In this document: one piece after another, positions 35,199 through 44,905 of the stretch
Layout: each line of letters starts with the position of its first letter
Position numbering within the stretch: position 1 is the first letter of the stretch
From: Bacillus atrophaeus
Lineage (GTDB): Bacteria; Bacillota; Bacilli; Bacillales; Bacillaceae
DNA length: 64,000 nucleotides
Assembly (NCBI RefSeq): GCF_001584335.1
Contig: NZ_LSBB01000001.1
Location: forward strand, 930,001 to 994,000
Reading direction: 5' to 3'
Notes under the pieces: model-generated
What the model was told of the DNA's origin: nothing
What the model saw: only the letters and a program-made list of their open reading frames with translations
Databases searched by the model: none
Program-made: the position numbers and the translations under genes

Positions 35199-36362
35199 TT
35201 ATTGCAATGCGTTTTTGATTCTGCGAAGGCCTTCCTTGACGTCGGCCAAAGAACACCCAACGTTGATTCTCATAAACCCTTCTCCGCCGGCTCCGTATTT
35301 CGTTCCAGGTTCCAAAATAATTTTGCCCTGCTTCAGCATTCTTTGGTTTAATTCTGCATCTGACAAACCGCAAGCGCGGAAGTCCAGCCATATCAAATAA
35401 GAAGCATCAGGTTTCATCATTTTGACCGCCGGCAGTTCATCCTGCAAAAAGGATTGAACCGCATCTATATTTTTTTCGAGATAAGGAATCAGTTCATCAA
35501 GCCACGGTCCGCCTTTTAAGTAAGCGGCCTCGATAGCAGTCACCGCAAAAGCATTCAGATTAGATATGCCTTGGCGCTGCAGCGTCGCTGTGAACCGCGC
35601 GCGTTTATAACTGTCCGGAATGATGACAGCGGAAGCTTGCAGGCCGGCGATATTAAATGTTTTGCTAGGTGCCGTGCAAGTCAGGGAAATTCGGGCAAGC
35701 TCCTCAGAAAGAGAAGCGAACGGCGTATGATTATTCCCATACAGCATGAGATCAGAATGAATTTCATCGGAAACGACAATGACATCATTCCGGAGGCACA
35801 TTTCTCCGATTTTCATCAAATCGTCGCGGCTCCATGCCCTGCCTGAAGGATTATGTGGGTTGCATAAAATAAACATCTTCACACTTGATTCGCTGAGCTT
35901 TGCCTCGAGATCTTCAAAATTGATATAATACCTTCCGTTTTCCTCATCTAAAAGATTGTGTAAAATGCGGCGCTCATTTTTCTCCACCATATGAAAAAAC
36001 GGCGTGTAGACGGGTGACTGGACAACCACTTGGTCATTCGGCTCAGTAAAGGCTTGGACCGCCATGCTGAGTGCTGTGACAATTCCGGGACTGAACGTGA
36101 TGCTTGCGGGATCGACCTGCCAGTTATGCCGTTTGCTCTGCCAAGTGCAGACGGCTTCTTTCGTCTTGGCGTCTGTCGATGTATACCCAAAGATGCCGTG
36201 GTCTAAGCGCTCTTTTAACGCTTCTATGACGGCTTCCGGCGCGCGGAAATCCATATCCGCGACCCACATCGGCAGTGCGTCTGACGTGCCAAATAAAGCC
36301 TCGGCCTTATCCCACTTAACTGATTGCGTGCCAATTCTGTTTTCTTTATGATCGAAATTCAT
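35199..36362 (-). CDS. patB: Cystathionine beta-lyase / aminotransferase-like PatB
   Basis: A 387-residue fold-type I PLP enzyme of the MalY/PatB subfamily that cleaves C-S bonds (cystathionine, cysteine). The PLP lysine is K234 in APSKTFN; LPMWVADMDF near the N-terminus and CNPHNPSGR are typical of the family. ATG 36362 follows GAGGTGA; a GTG three codons upstream lies within the ribosome binding site. Monocistronic, divergent from yugE. Confidence 0.92.
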   Translation of the reverse strand: MNFDHKENRIGTQSVKWDKAEALFGTSDALPMWVADMDFRAPEAVIEALKERLDHGIFGYTSTDAKTKEAVCTWQSKRHNWQVDPASITFSPGIVTALSMAVQAFTEPNDQVVVQSPVYTPFFHMVEKNERRILHNLLDEENGRYYINFEDLEAKLSESSVKMFILCNPHNPSGRAWSRDDLMKIGEMCLRNDVIVVSDEIHSDLMLYGNNHTPFASLSEELARISLTCTAPSKTFNIAGLQASAVIIPDSYKRARFTATLQRQGISNLNAFAVTAIEAAYLKGGPWLDELIPYLEKNIDAVQSFLQDELPAVKMMKPDASYLIWLDFRACGLSDAELNQRMLKQGKIILEPGTKYGAGGEGFMRINVGCSLADVKEGLRRIKNALQ

Positions 36363-36448
36363 TGTTGTCACCTCAGGAGTTCATTTATTTTTATTTGCAT
36401 AACTATGATAAAATAGATTTGCAAACTTTATTATAAGCGGTGATGAAT

Positions 36449-36709
36449 ATGGAAGAAAGCCAAGCGGTCAGAGAAATGATGAAAATCATTTCAAAGTGGG
36501 ACCCGTTTAAATATGGAGAAGAGTTTTATGAAACTGAGGCTGTGGATATCGTGCAGGCTGTATATGCGAAAGAGAACCCGCAGGCGCTTGCCGAATCCAT
36601 TCAGGATATTTTTGAAGCTTCATTTGAACAGATTCTTCCTCTCGACAATTGCATGAAAGTGGCGGAGCAGCTATTGATCATCAAAGACAGCAGCTCCTGC
36701 ACACCTTAA
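36449..36709 (+). CDS. yugE: Small DUF1871-type protein YugE
   Basis: An 86-residue acidic, helical soluble protein of the DUF1871 family (WDPFKYGEEFYETEAVDIVQ). GTG 36440, ATG 36443 and ATG 36449 are all in frame or near; 36449 gives spacing to GCGGTGAT and the usual length. Function unknown. Confidence 0.75.
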   Translation: MEESQAVREMMKIISKWDPFKYGEEFYETEAVDIVQAVYAKENPQALAESIQDIFEASFEQILPLDNCMKVAEQLLIIKDSSSCTP

Positions 36710-36735
36710 AAACCGGCAGACATACCGGTTTTTTT
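36708..36735. terminator. Bidirectional terminator between yugE and yugF
   Basis: AAAAACCGG and CCGGTTTTT form a stem around an 8-nt loop, with A's and T's on the outside. It overlaps both stop codons. Confidence 0.8.
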
Positions 36736-37556
36736 CATCTGACAAACTCAAGAATTTGTTCTGATACGAATTCGGGCCGTTCCTCAGGTACCAAATGCCC
36801 CGTTTTTTCGAGGGAATGCAGCACGGAATTGGGCAGGTCCTGATGCAGGCGCTTCCCGATTTCTACAGGCACCACCCGATCTTCATTTCCCCATATTAAC
36901 AAAGCGGGCTTTTCCATTTTTTTTAATGCCTCAGACGGCAAATCTCCTTCTCTGTGCCGGATCAGCCTTGTCATCGCCTTGAAAATCTGGCCGTCCGTAA
37001 AAGGCTTTCCATATCCGTCTATCATTTCATCATCAATCAGAGATTTGTCGTACACCACATTATGCAAATTTTTCAGCACTCCGCTTTTTGAAAGCCAGCG
37101 TTTAACATACAGATGAAAATATGGAAGATGGGTCCCGAAAGTAATCGTTGGGTGCGAGCGCTGCAAATAGCCTGAGCTGCAAAGAAGCACCACCTTTGTG
37201 AATAACTCCGGCTTTTGCAGCGCGGCCGACAGAGAAATCTGGCCTCCCATGGAATGGCCGACAAGCGCGGCTTCTTTAATTTGCAATTGTTCAAGAAGGC
37301 CGATAATAAGCCGCGCCAAATTACTGTACGTATATAAAAACGTCTGTGACTTTTCCGATTGGCCAAAGGGAGGAAGATCAACGGCAATGATCTCATAATG
37401 ATCCCGAAGAAGAGGAATCAATTTCCTGAAGCTGAAGGCTGATGATAAAAAACCATGTATACAGACAAGCGTCTGCTTGCCGGGATTTCGATAATGCTCA
37501 TAATATAAATCGATTCCTTGTACGATGAGTCGGTTTACCGGTGTAACGGCAGTCAT
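36735..37556 (-). CDS. yugF: Alpha/beta hydrolase YugF
   Basis: A 273-residue alpha/beta-fold hydrolase: oxyanion-hole CIHGF (32-36), nucleophile S102 in GHSMGG, acid in GNEDRVVP (about 226) and base in TGHLVPEE (about 254). The catalytic triad is complete, so it should be an active esterase, lipase or C-C hydrolase; the substrate is unknown. GAGGAC precedes the ATG. Confidence 0.85.
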   Translation of the reverse strand: MTAVTPVNRLIVQGIDLYYEHYRNPGKQTLVCIHGFLSSAFSFRKLIPLLRDHYEIIAVDLPPFGQSEKSQTFLYTYSNLARLIIGLLEQLQIKEAALVGHSMGGQISLSAALQKPELFTKVVLLCSSGYLQRSHPTITFGTHLPYFHLYVKRWLSKSGVLKNLHNVVYDKSLIDDEMIDGYGKPFTDGQIFKAMTRLIRHREGDLPSEALKKMEKPALLIWGNEDRVVPVEIGKRLHQDLPNSVLHSLEKTGHLVPEERPEFVSEQILEFVR

Positions 37557-37637
37557 GTTGTCCTCACTCCATTTGCGGTCTGCTTTTATTCTGCCCTGAA
37601 TTTGTCATTTCTAGCGGAAGTTTCTCGGCTTTTTTTC

Positions 37638-37666
37638 TTAGCATTCGCCAAGAAACGTGATATAAT
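37638..37666 (+). promoter_or_regulatory. Sigma-A promoter of alaR-alaT
   Basis: TTAGCA at 37638-37643, 17 bp, then a perfect TATAAT at 37661-37666, about 40 nt before the alaR start. Confidence 0.6.
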
Positions 37667-37705
37667 GTCGTGAAGATTTCTTGACATTGCAAAGGTGTGA
37701 AATGA

Positions 37706-38206
37706 ATGAAATTGACAGAGAAAGAAACAGAAATATTAGAAATTTTAGACGAAAACAGCCGTGCTGATGTGGATATGATCGCAAAGATGGCGAACATCCC
37801 GGCAAGTGAAGTAAAAGACATCATTGATAAACTGGAAAAAGAAAAGGTTATCATTGACTATTCTGCCATGATTGACTGGCGCAAAGTTGACGGTCATGAA
37901 GGCGTAACTGCCATGATAGATGTAAAGGTAACGCCAAAACGCGGCGTCGGCTTCGACGAAGTGGCGGAAAGAATCTACAGATTCCAAGAGGTTGAATCCG
38001 TTTATCTCATGTCAGGCGTATATGACTTGTCTGTCGTGATCCGGGGGAGCTCGATGTCTGATATTGCCCGTTTTGTTTCTGATAAGCTGTCTACGCTTGA
38101 TTCGGTCGTATCAACGACAACCCATTTCATCTTGAAAAAATACAAGCATGACGGCAAGGTGTTTGAATCAGGAGACGACGACAAAAGAATCGTGGTGTCT
38201 CCGTAA
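37706..38206 (+). CDS. alaR: Lrp/AsnC-family regulator AlaR (YugG)
   Basis: A 166-residue Lrp-type regulator: N-terminal helix-turn-helix (about 5-55, ILEILDENSRADVDMIAKMA) and a RAM effector domain (about 65-145). In B. subtilis it activates the alanine transaminase gene. Its stop codon is directly followed by the alaT ATG, so the two are translationally coupled. AAAGGTG precedes the ATG at 37706. Confidence 0.88.
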   Translation: MKLTEKETEILEILDENSRADVDMIAKMANIPASEVKDIIDKLEKEKVIIDYSAMIDWRKVDGHEGVTAMIDVKVTPKRGVGFDEVAERIYRFQEVESVYLMSGVYDLSVVIRGSSMSDIARFVSDKLSTLDSVVSTTTHFILKKYKHDGKVFESGDDDKRIVVSP

Positions 38207-39370
38207 ATGAGCACGTCCTATTTATCCGAATATGTACAGCAGATTAAACCGTCCGGCATCCGCAGGTTCTTTGATTTAGCTGCGACAATGGAGGGTGTGA
38301 TTTCACTGGGGGTGGGTGAACCTGATTTTGTAACGGCGTGGAATGTCAGGGAAGCAAGCATTCTTTCCCTGGAACAAGGTTACACATCATACACCGCCAA
38401 TGCCGGGCTTTACTCGTTAAGAGAGGAAATCAGCCGATACTTGAGCAGCCGGTTTGATCTTCACTATTCACCCGATCATGAGCTGATTGTCACGGTGGGA
38501 GCAAGCCAGGCCTTGGATCTCGCAATCCGGGCCATTCTGAATCCAGGGGAAGAAGTGATTATCCCTGAGCCTTGTTTTGTCGCGTATGAATCGCTTGTTT
38601 CACTGACAGGCGGACGTCCGGTTCACCTTCATACCACAGCCGCCAGCGGATTCAAAGCAACAGCGGCAGACTTTGAAGCACTTGTGACTGAAAAAACAAA
38701 AGCCATCCTCATTTGCTCGCCTTCCAACCCGACAGGTTCTGTTTATTCGAAGGAAGAGCTGAATGATATTGCCGAATTTGCAAAAAAACACGATATTATT
38801 GTCTTGGCCGATGAGATCTACGCGGAACTTACGTATGATCAAGAATTTACAAGCTTGGCCGAGTTAACAGATATGAAGGAACGGACGATTGTCATATCCG
38901 GTTTTTCGAAAGCTTTTGCCATGACGGGCTGGAGATTAGGCTTTGCAGCTGCGCCTGCCGAGATCCGAGACGCTATGCTGAAAATTCATCAGTACTCCAT
39001 GATGTGTGCTCCGTCAATGGCGCAATATGCGGCGTTGGAAGGGCTTAAAAACGGCATGGAAGATGTAGAGAAAATGAAGAAAAGTTACCGCAGAAGACGT
39101 AACTTATTCGTAGATACACTCAATGAGATCGGCCTGGAATGCCATCACCCGGGAGGCGCTTTTTACGCATTTCCGTCTATTAAAAGCACGGGGATGAGCT
39201 CTGAGCAATTTGCCGAGGAGCTTCTTGTTCAGGAAAAAGTGGCCGTTGTTCCGGGAAATGTGTTTGGCCCGAGCGGTGAAGGCTATATCCGCTGTTCGTA
39301 CGCAACTTCGATCGAACAGCTGCAGGAAGCCTTGACCAGAATGAAACGTTTTCTGAACCAAACCACATAA
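38207..39370 (+). CDS. alaT: Alanine transaminase AlaT (YugH)
   Basis: A 387-residue class I PLP aminotransferase making alanine from pyruvate and glutamate. Visible features: PLP lysine K235 in SGFSKAFAMTGWRLG, SPSNPTGSVY and ADEIYAEL (aspartate that contacts the pyridine nitrogen), and the C-terminal substrate arginine in IRCSYA. It starts at the base after alaR and must use ribosomes terminating there, as only a weak Shine-Dalgarno lies within alaR. Confidence 0.9.
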   Translation: MSTSYLSEYVQQIKPSGIRRFFDLAATMEGVISLGVGEPDFVTAWNVREASILSLEQGYTSYTANAGLYSLREEISRYLSSRFDLHYSPDHELIVTVGASQALDLAIRAILNPGEEVIIPEPCFVAYESLVSLTGGRPVHLHTTAASGFKATAADFEALVTEKTKAILICSPSNPTGSVYSKEELNDIAEFAKKHDIIVLADEIYAELTYDQEFTSLAELTDMKERTIVISGFSKAFAMTGWRLGFAAAPAEIRDAMLKIHQYSMMCAPSMAQYAALEGLKNGMEDVEKMKKSYRRRRNLFVDTLNEIGLECHHPGGAFYAFPSIKSTGMSSEQFAEELLVQEKVAVVPGNVFGPSGEGYIRCSYATSIEQLQEALTRMKRFLNQTT

Positions 39371-39375
39371 AAAAA

Positions 39376-39453
39376 GATACGAACTGTCAGTTCGCATCCA
39401 ATAAAGGGGGGAATACTAGAAAGCCTTTGGTATTTGCAGTATACCCCCTTCTT
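39376..39453 (+). other. Two adjacent hairpins between alaT and yugI
   Basis: Hairpin A (39376-39398) pairs GAT-CGAACT with AGTTCG-ATC; its T run lies on the minus strand, so it is a terminator only for minus-strand transcripts. Hairpin B (39404-39450) pairs AAGGGGG and ATACT with AGTAT and CCCCCTT around a 20-nt loop and has few T's after it; it may end the alaRT mRNA. No gene is visible here. Confidence 0.5.
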
Positions 39454-39489
39454 CATATTGATAAACCAAAATACGCAAAAAAAGTTTTT

Positions 39490-39518
39490 TTGCTAAAAAA
39501 GGACTTGTATGATATAAT
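39490..39518 (+). promoter_or_regulatory. Sigma-A promoter of yugI
   Basis: TTGCTA at 39490-39495, 17 bp, TATAAT at 39513-39518, with an AT-rich stretch upstream that could act as an UP element. Confidence 0.7.
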
Positions 39519-39568
39519 TTTAAATTGCGTATAAACAGATATTTAATTTAACTTAGGAGTTGTTATGA

Positions 39569-39961
39569 ATGGCAGCAAAATTTGAAGTGGGCAGTGTTTA
39601 CACTGGTAAAGTAACAGGGTTACAAGCGTATGGTGCGTTTGTTGCATTAGATGAAGAAACTCAAGGACTTGTGCATATTTCTGAGGTGACTCACGGTTTC
39701 GTAAAAGATATTAACGAGCATCTTTCAATCGGTGACGAAGTACAAGTAAAAGTACTTTCAGTTGATGAAGAAAAAGGTAAAATCAGCCTTTCAATCCGCG
39801 CGACTCAAGCTGCGCCGGAGAAAAAAGAAAGCAAGCCAAGAAAACCTAAAGCTGCGCAAGCAAAAGAAGAAACATCTGCGCCTCAAGGCTTCAACACATT
39901 AAAAGATAAGCTTGAAGAGTGGATTGAGCAATCAAACCGCAAAGATCTTATCAAAAAATAA
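39569..39961 (+). CDS. yugI: S1-domain RNA-binding protein YugI (GSP13)
   Basis: A 130-residue general stress protein with one S1 domain (residues 5-76; VGSVYTGKVTGLQAYGAFVAL and GLVHISEV are typical) and a lysine/alanine-rich tail. S1 proteins of this kind bind RNA or ribosomes. TAGGAGTTG precedes the ATG at 39569; an overlapping ATG 4 nt earlier is out of frame. Monocistronic with its own promoter and terminator. Confidence 0.9.
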   Translation: MAAKFEVGSVYTGKVTGLQAYGAFVALDEETQGLVHISEVTHGFVKDINEHLSIGDEVQVKVLSVDEEKGKISLSIRATQAAPEKKESKPRKPKAAQAKEETSAPQGFNTLKDKLEEWIEQSNRKDLIKK

Positions 39962-39966
39962 GCATG

Positions 39967-40001
39967 AAAAAAGCACCGGATAAAAGTTCGGTGCTTTTTT
40001 T
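39967..40001 (+). terminator. Intrinsic terminator of yugI
   Basis: AAAAAGCACCG and CGGTGCTTTTT form an 11-bp stem with extra T's after it. Confidence 0.88.
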
Positions 40002-40094
40002 TATGCCGCCTCTGCACTCCATACAAAGAATGCTGGGCAGCAAATAGCTTAGGGGTGCACCGGATATGTACACCTCGGTGCTATTTTGTCTGGC

Positions 40095-40331
40095 TTATCT
40101 CATTTCAGGTTTAGCTGCTTCCTCACGTGAAGCTTCTTCACTTGGCTTAAACAGCAGACCAAGATTGATCAGGCCGGCAATTCCGACTAGACCGTATATG
40201 ATACGGGAAAGAGCTGAACTTTGGCCTCCGAAGATCGCCGCGACTAAATCAAATTGAAAAAAGCCAATCAGTCCCCAGTTAATAGCGCCAATAATTGTTA
40301 AAACAAGGGCAATTCGTTGAATCGTGCTCAT
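40095..40331 (-). CDS. yuzA: DUF378 small membrane protein YuzA
   Basis: A 78-residue protein with two membrane segments (about 5-28 and 43-65) and the DUF378 pattern AINWGLIGFFQFDLVAAIFGG followed by a YGLVGIAGL helix. GAAGGAGG precedes the ATG at 40331. Function unknown. Confidence 0.82.
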   Translation of the reverse strand: MSTIQRIALVLTIIGAINWGLIGFFQFDLVAAIFGGQSSALSRIIYGLVGIAGLINLGLLFKPSEEASREEAAKPEMR

Positions 40332-40414
40332 TGTACAACCTCCTTCATAAATTAAGTGACACATTTATAGATTGTGACAGTTTGGGGAAACTATACATGT
40401 CAAAAGCTGATTGC

Positions 40415-40444
40415 TTTACATCGGAAAGAGAAATTCTGCATAAT
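40415..40444 (+). promoter_or_regulatory. Sigma-A promoter of yugJ
   Basis: TTTACA at 40415-40420, 18 bp, CATAAT at 40439-40444; each hexamer matches 5 of 6 consensus bases. Confidence 0.6.
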
Positions 40445-40466
40445 GAAAACCTAAGGAGGAGATGTC

Positions 40467-40469
40467 ATG
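40467..40469 (+). promoter_or_regulatory. Start codon of yugJ set by a strong ribosome binding site
   Basis: TAAGGAGGAG lies 7 nt upstream of this ATG; no other start competes. Confidence 0.6.
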
Positions 40470-41630
40470 CAAAACTTTACATATTGGAACCCGACAAAAT
40501 TAATTTTCGGGCGCGGAGAAGTTGAAAAGCTGCCGGAAGAGATCAAGCCGTATGGAAAAAACGTATTGCTCGTATACGGAGGCGGCAGCGTGAAGCGAAG
40601 CGGCTTATACGGACAAGTGACAGACTTACTGAATAAAGCAGGCGTCACAGTGCACGAACTGGGAGGCGTTGAACCGAATCCGCGTGTTGCCACTGTCAAT
40701 AAAGGCGCAGCGATCTGTAAGGAACATCATATCGACTTCCTTCTGGCTGTCGGAGGCGGGAGCGTCATCGACTGTACAAAAGCGATTGCCGCGGGTGCGA
40801 AGTATGATGGAGATGCTTGGGATATTGTGACCAAAAAGCATCAGCCGAAAGAAGCTTTGCCGTTCGGCACAGTATTAACCTTGGCAGCCACAGGTTCTGA
40901 AATGAATGCAGGTTCTGTAATCACGAACTGGGAAACGCAAGAAAAATACGGATGGGGCAGTCCGCTTGTTTATCCGAAATTCTCTATTCTTGACCCGGTG
41001 AATACATTTACCGTGCCGAAAGACCACACGATTTACGGCATGGTCGATATGATGAGCCATGTATTTGAACAATATTTCCATCACACATCAAACACGCCGT
41101 ATCAAGACCGGATGTGTGAATCATTATTACGTACGGTAATTGAAACAGCTCCTAAGCTGATCAATGATCTTGAGAATTATGAACTGCGGGAAACGATTTT
41201 GTATACCGGCACAATCGCGTTAAACGGCATGCTTTCAATGGGAGCCAGAGGGGACTGGGCCACTCATAACATCGAGCACGCTGTATCAGCGGTATACGAT
41301 ATTCCGCATGCGGGAGGACTCGCGATTCTCTTCCCGAATTGGATGAGACATGTGCTTGCAGAAAATCCTGCCCGTTTCAAACAGCTTGCGGTCCGTGTCT
41401 TTGATATTGACGAAGCTGGTAAATCAGACGAGGAAATTGCTCTTGAAGGCATTGATAAGCTGTCTGCATTTTGGACAAGCCTCGGCGCTCCGAACAAACT
41501 TGCTGATTATGAGATCACTGATGAAAAATTGGATACGATCGCAGACAAAGCAATGGCCAATGGCGCCTTCGGACAGTTTAAATCATTAAATAAAGAAGAT
41601 GTTCTCGCTATCTTAAAAGCATCTTTATAA
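40467..41630 (+). CDS. yugJ: Iron-dependent (butanol-type) alcohol dehydrogenase YugJ
   Basis: A 387-residue group III, Fe-dependent alcohol dehydrogenase of the BdhA/YugJ type. The NAD(P)-binding [16 protein letters not shown] (about 96-111) and the metal-site segment [11 protein letters not shown], with further histidines in [17 protein letters not shown], are present. Probably reduces aldehydes to alcohols; the substrate is not certain. The adjacent yugK is a paralogue of the same length and motifs. Confidence 0.88.
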   Translation: MQNFTYWNPTKLIFGRGEVEKLPEEIKPYGKNVLLVYGGGSVKRSGLYGQVTDLLNKAGVTVHELGGVEPNPRVATVNKGAAICKEHHIDFLLAVGGGSVIDCTKAIAAGAKYDGDAWDIVTKKHQPKEALPFGTVLTLAATGSEMNAGSVITNWETQEKYGWGSPLVYPKFSILDPVNTFTVPKDHTIYGMVDMMSHVFEQYFHHTSNTPYQDRMCESLLRTVIETAPKLINDLENYELRETILYTGTIALNGMLSMGARGDWATHNIEHAVSAVYDIPHAGGLAILFPNWMRHVLAENPARFKQLAVRVFDIDEAGKSDEEIALEGIDKLSAFWTSLGAPNKLADYEITDEKLDTIADKAMANGAFGQFKSLNKEDVLAILKASL

Positions 41631-41635
41631 AAACG

Positions 41636-41689
41636 GAGAAAAAGGGGGAAAGCGGCGCACTTAGCGCCTGCCTCTTTTTCTTTTTTTAA
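41636..41689 (+). terminator. Terminator after yugJ
   Basis: GGCGC and GCGCC form the tip of a hairpin extended by GAAAAAGG pairing with CC-CTTTTTC, ending in a T-rich run. Confidence 0.65.
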
Positions 41690-41750
41690 TTTTATGGTAT
41701 ATTGGAAAATCCGCTTTTTATTACCCAGCGACTATTATGGAGGTATATAT

Positions 41751-42923
41751 ATGGAGAATTTTACTTACTACAATCCGACAAAACTGATTTTTGGCAAAGG
41801 CCAAATCGAACAATTAAAAAAAGAGCTTGCGCAATATGGAAAAAACGTGCTGCTTGTGTACGGGGGCGGAAGCATTAAACGAAACGGCCTGTACGATCAA
41901 GTGACTGCCATTTTACAAGAGGAAGGCGCGGTTGTGACTGAGCTTGCAGGAGTAGAACCAAATCCACGCCTCGCCACTGTGAAAAAAGGAATTGAAATGT
42001 GTGAACAAAAGCAGATTGATTTCCTTCTCGCTGTAGGAGGCGGAAGCGTCATCGACTGTACAAAAGCAATCGCAGCCGGCGCGAAATATGATGGAGACGC
42101 ATGGGACATCTTCAGCAAAAAGGTGACAGCGAAGGACGCTTTGCCGTTTGGAACCATTTTGACGATTGCCGCGACGGGCTCTGAAATGAACCCGGACTCT
42201 GTCATTACGAACTGGGAAACAAATGAAAAATACGTATGGGGCAGTGATGTGACTCATCCGCGCTTCTCTATTTTGGACCCTGAAAATACATTCAGTCTTC
42301 CTGAAAATCAAACCGTTTACGGCATGGTTGATATGATGAGCCATGTATTTGAACAATATTTTCACAATGTCGAAAATACACCGCTTCAGGACAGAATGTG
42401 TTTCGCCGTACTTCAGACGGTTATCGAAACAGCGCCGAAGCTCTTAGAGGATTTGCAAAACTACAAGCATCGCGAAACCATTTTATACGCTGGTACAATT
42501 GCGTTAAATGGCACGCTTCAAATGGGCTACTTCGGCGATTGGGCGTCTCATACTATGGAGCATGCCGTTTCAGCTGTGTATGATATTCCGCATGCAGGCG
42601 GACTCGCGATTCTCTTCCCGAACTGGATGAGATATACGGTAGATACAAATGTGGAGCGATTCAAAGCGCTTATGCTTAATATGTTTGACATCGACACAGA
42701 GGGCAAATCTGATAAAGAAATCGTCCTTGAAGGGATCGACAAGCTTTCCGCATTTTGGACAAGCCTCGGAGCGCCTTCCCGCCTTGCAGACTATGAAATT
42801 GGAGAAGAAAAGCTTGATCTGATTGCCGATATCGCTGCTAAAGAAATGGAGTACGGCGGTTTCGGAAACTTCCAAAAACTGAACAAAGATGACATACTTG
42901 CCATTCTTCGGGCGTCACTATAA
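41751..42923 (+). CDS. yugK: Iron-dependent (butanol-type) alcohol dehydrogenase YugK
   Basis: A 390-residue paralogue of YugJ from tandem duplication, with the same cofactor ([12 protein letters not shown]) and metal-site motifs ([24 protein letters not shown]). ATG 41751 follows GGAGG at good spacing; the frame runs upstream without a site. The region between the two genes contains a terminator and a TATATT box, so they may be expressed separately. Confidence 0.88.
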   Translation: MENFTYYNPTKLIFGKGQIEQLKKELAQYGKNVLLVYGGGSIKRNGLYDQVTAILQEEGAVVTELAGVEPNPRLATVKKGIEMCEQKQIDFLLAVGGGSVIDCTKAIAAGAKYDGDAWDIFSKKVTAKDALPFGTILTIAATGSEMNPDSVITNWETNEKYVWGSDVTHPRFSILDPENTFSLPENQTVYGMVDMMSHVFEQYFHNVENTPLQDRMCFAVLQTVIETAPKLLEDLQNYKHRETILYAGTIALNGTLQMGYFGDWASHTMEHAVSAVYDIPHAGGLAILFPNWMRYTVDTNVERFKALMLNMFDIDTEGKSDKEIVLEGIDKLSAFWTSLGAPSRLADYEIGEEKLDLIADIAAKEMEYGGFGNFQKLNKDDILAILRASL

Positions 42924-42927
42924 TATC

Positions 42928-42959
42928 AAAGGACGGAATCAAGGTATTCCGTCCTTTTT
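42928..42959 (+). terminator. Intrinsic terminator of yugK
   Basis: AAAGGACGGAAT and ATTCCGTCCTTT form a perfect 12-bp stem with a 6-nt loop, followed by T's. Confidence 0.9.
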
Positions 42960-43032
42960 CCTGACTTGATTTAACCGTGTAGTTCATATAAAGTGAAAGG
43001 GAAAACATTATATCGTTATGGAGGGACAAGCA

Positions 43033-44385
43033 ATGACGCATGTACGCTTTGACTACTCAAAAGCGTTGACTTTTTTCAACGAACATGAACTTACATACCT
43101 ACGTGATTTTGTAAAAACAGCACACCATAATATCCATGAAAAAACAGGCGCGGGAAGCGACTATTTAGGATGGGTGGACCTCCCTGAACATTATGATAAA
43201 GAAGAATTCGCGCGTATTAAAAAAAGCGCTGAAAAAATTAAATCTGATTCAGACGTATTGCTGGTCGTGGGAATCGGCGGTTCATATTTGGGCGCCCGCG
43301 CTGCGATTGAAGCGCTTAACCATGCTTTTTATAATACATTGCCAAAAGCCAAACGGGGCAATCCGCAAGTCATCTTTATCGGAAACAACATCAGTTCATC
43401 CTATATGCGAGATGTGATGGATCTTCTTGAAGATGCTGACTTCTCCATTAACGTGATTTCTAAATCAGGCACGACAACTGAGCCTGCAATCGCTTTCCGT
43501 ATTTTCCGCAAGCTTCTTGAAGAGAAATACGGCAAAGAAGAAGCGAAAGCCCGCATTTATGCGACGACTGATAAAGAACGCGGCGCGTTAAAAACGCTTT
43601 CTAACGAAGAGGGCTTTGAATCGTTTGTCATTCCTGATGATGTCGGCGGCCGTTTTTCTGTATTGACGGCTGTAGGTCTTTTGCCGATTGCAGTCAGCGG
43701 TGTAAACATTGACGACATGATGAAGGGTGCACTTGATGCGAGCAAAGATTTCGCAGCTTCAGAATTAGAGGAAAATCCTGCATACCAGTACGCTGTCGTT
43801 CGCAACGTTCTTTACAATAAAGGCAAAACCATTGAAATGCTGATTAACTATGAACCGGCTCTTCAATATTTTGCTGAATGGTGGAAGCAGCTTTTCGGAG
43901 AAAGTGAAGGGAAAGACGAAAAAGGCATTTATCCGTCTTCCGCTAATTTCTCAACTGATCTTCACTCACTTGGCCAATATGTGCAGGAAGGCCGAAGAGA
44001 TCTGTTTGAAACTGTACTGAATGTAGAGACGCCAAAACATGAGCTGACCATTGAAGAAGCTGAGAACGATCTTGACGGCTTAAACTATTTGGCCGGAAAA
44101 ACGGTTGATTTCGTCAACAAAAAAGCGTTCCAAGGCACAATGCTTGCTCATACGGACGGGAAAGTCCCGAACTTAATTGTCAACATTCCGGAGCTGAACG
44201 CATATACTTTTGGATATCTTGTGTATTTCTTTGAAAAAGCCTGCGCCATGAGCGGTTATCTCCTCGGTGTCAATCCGTTTGACCAGCCGGGAGTTGAAGC
44301 TTATAAAGTCAACATGTTTGCGCTTCTTGGCAAACCCGGCTTTGAAGAGAAAAAAGCAGAACTTGAAAAACGTCTCGAAGAATAG
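43033..44385 (+). CDS. pgi: Glucose-6-phosphate isomerase Pgi
   Basis: A 450-residue cytosolic enzyme interconverting glucose-6-phosphate and fructose-6-phosphate in glycolysis. The SIS sugar-phosphate sites are visible: [16 protein letters not shown] and [17 protein letters not shown] 43033 (MTHVRFDYS) follows GGAGGGACAA; an upstream in-frame ATG at 43018 would include the Shine-Dalgarno in the coding region. Sequence and length agree with B. subtilis Pgi. Monocistronic. Confidence 0.96.
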   Translation: MTHVRFDYSKALTFFNEHELTYLRDFVKTAHHNIHEKTGAGSDYLGWVDLPEHYDKEEFARIKKSAEKIKSDSDVLLVVGIGGSYLGARAAIEALNHAFYNTLPKAKRGNPQVIFIGNNISSSYMRDVMDLLEDADFSINVISKSGTTTEPAIAFRIFRKLLEEKYGKEEAKARIYATTDKERGALKTLSNEEGFESFVIPDDVGGRFSVLTAVGLLPIAVSGVNIDDMMKGALDASKDFAASELEENPAYQYAVVRNVLYNKGKTIEMLINYEPALQYFAEWWKQLFGESEGKDEKGIYPSSANFSTDLHSLGQYVQEGRRDLFETVLNVETPKHELTIEEAENDLDGLNYLAGKTVDFVNKKAFQGTMLAHTDGKVPNLIVNIPELNAYTFGYLVYFFEKACAMSGYLLGVNPFDQPGVEAYKVNMFALLGKPGFEEKKAELEKRLEE

Positions 44386-44394
44386 ATATCAAAG

Positions 44395-44428
44395 GCTGAC
44401 TGGCTTGCAAACCCGGTCAGCTTTTTTT
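44395..44428 (+). terminator. Intrinsic terminator of pgi
   Basis: GCTGAC-GG pairs with CC-GTCAGC and is followed by seven T's. Confidence 0.85.
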
Positions 44429-44451
44429 AAAAAAACATAAAGGATGCTGAT

Positions 44452-44826
44452 GTGTTTATGAAACAAGCTGTTATGAAACATCTCATCATTGCCGGCCTAT
44501 CTTCGGCTGTTTTATTTTTGCTGATGTATATCGAAGTCGTTCAGCCTGAGTTTTCTTCAAGTATCGGCAGCACGTTCCCACACTATTTCATTCATTCATT
44601 TCTTCTTATCGGCCTTCCGCTTGGGCTTTTTACAGATGCTGTACAGAGGCTTTTACAGCTCAAACGGCCGCATACGCTTCTGACCAAATTAGGTCTTTAT
44701 CTTGCAATTGTCTTTATTTCCTGGGAATCAGCCGCCGGATTTGCGGCAGGGCTTCTGATTTACTTCTTAATTGAATGCGCTTTCTTTTCTGTGTCCCGAA
44801 CGAAAGAAAATACATTCTCTATGTAA
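44452..44826 (+). CDS. yugM: Small polytopic membrane protein YugM
   Basis: A 124-residue protein with about four hydrophobic segments. GTG 44452 or ATG 44458 could start it; AAGGATG is 5 nt from the former. Position between pgi and yugN matches B. subtilis yugM. Function unknown. Confidence 0.72.
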   Translation: MFMKQAVMKHLIIAGLSSAVLFLLMYIEVVQPEFSSSIGSTFPHYFIHSFLLIGLPLGLFTDAVQRLLQLKRPHTLLTKLGLYLAIVFISWESAAGFAAGLLIYFLIECAFFSVSRTKENTFSM

Positions 44827-44905
44827 TCGGCTCTTTTTGTAAAGTTATTCCGTCCCGAATGAAGATGACCGGAGAGGGGAGGATAATGAAAAAAGGAGCC
44901 ATTCG

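Noticed and set aside
40467-42923. yugJ/yugK as an assembly duplication
   Set aside because: The two proteins differ throughout and have different flanks and terminators, so they are true paralogues.
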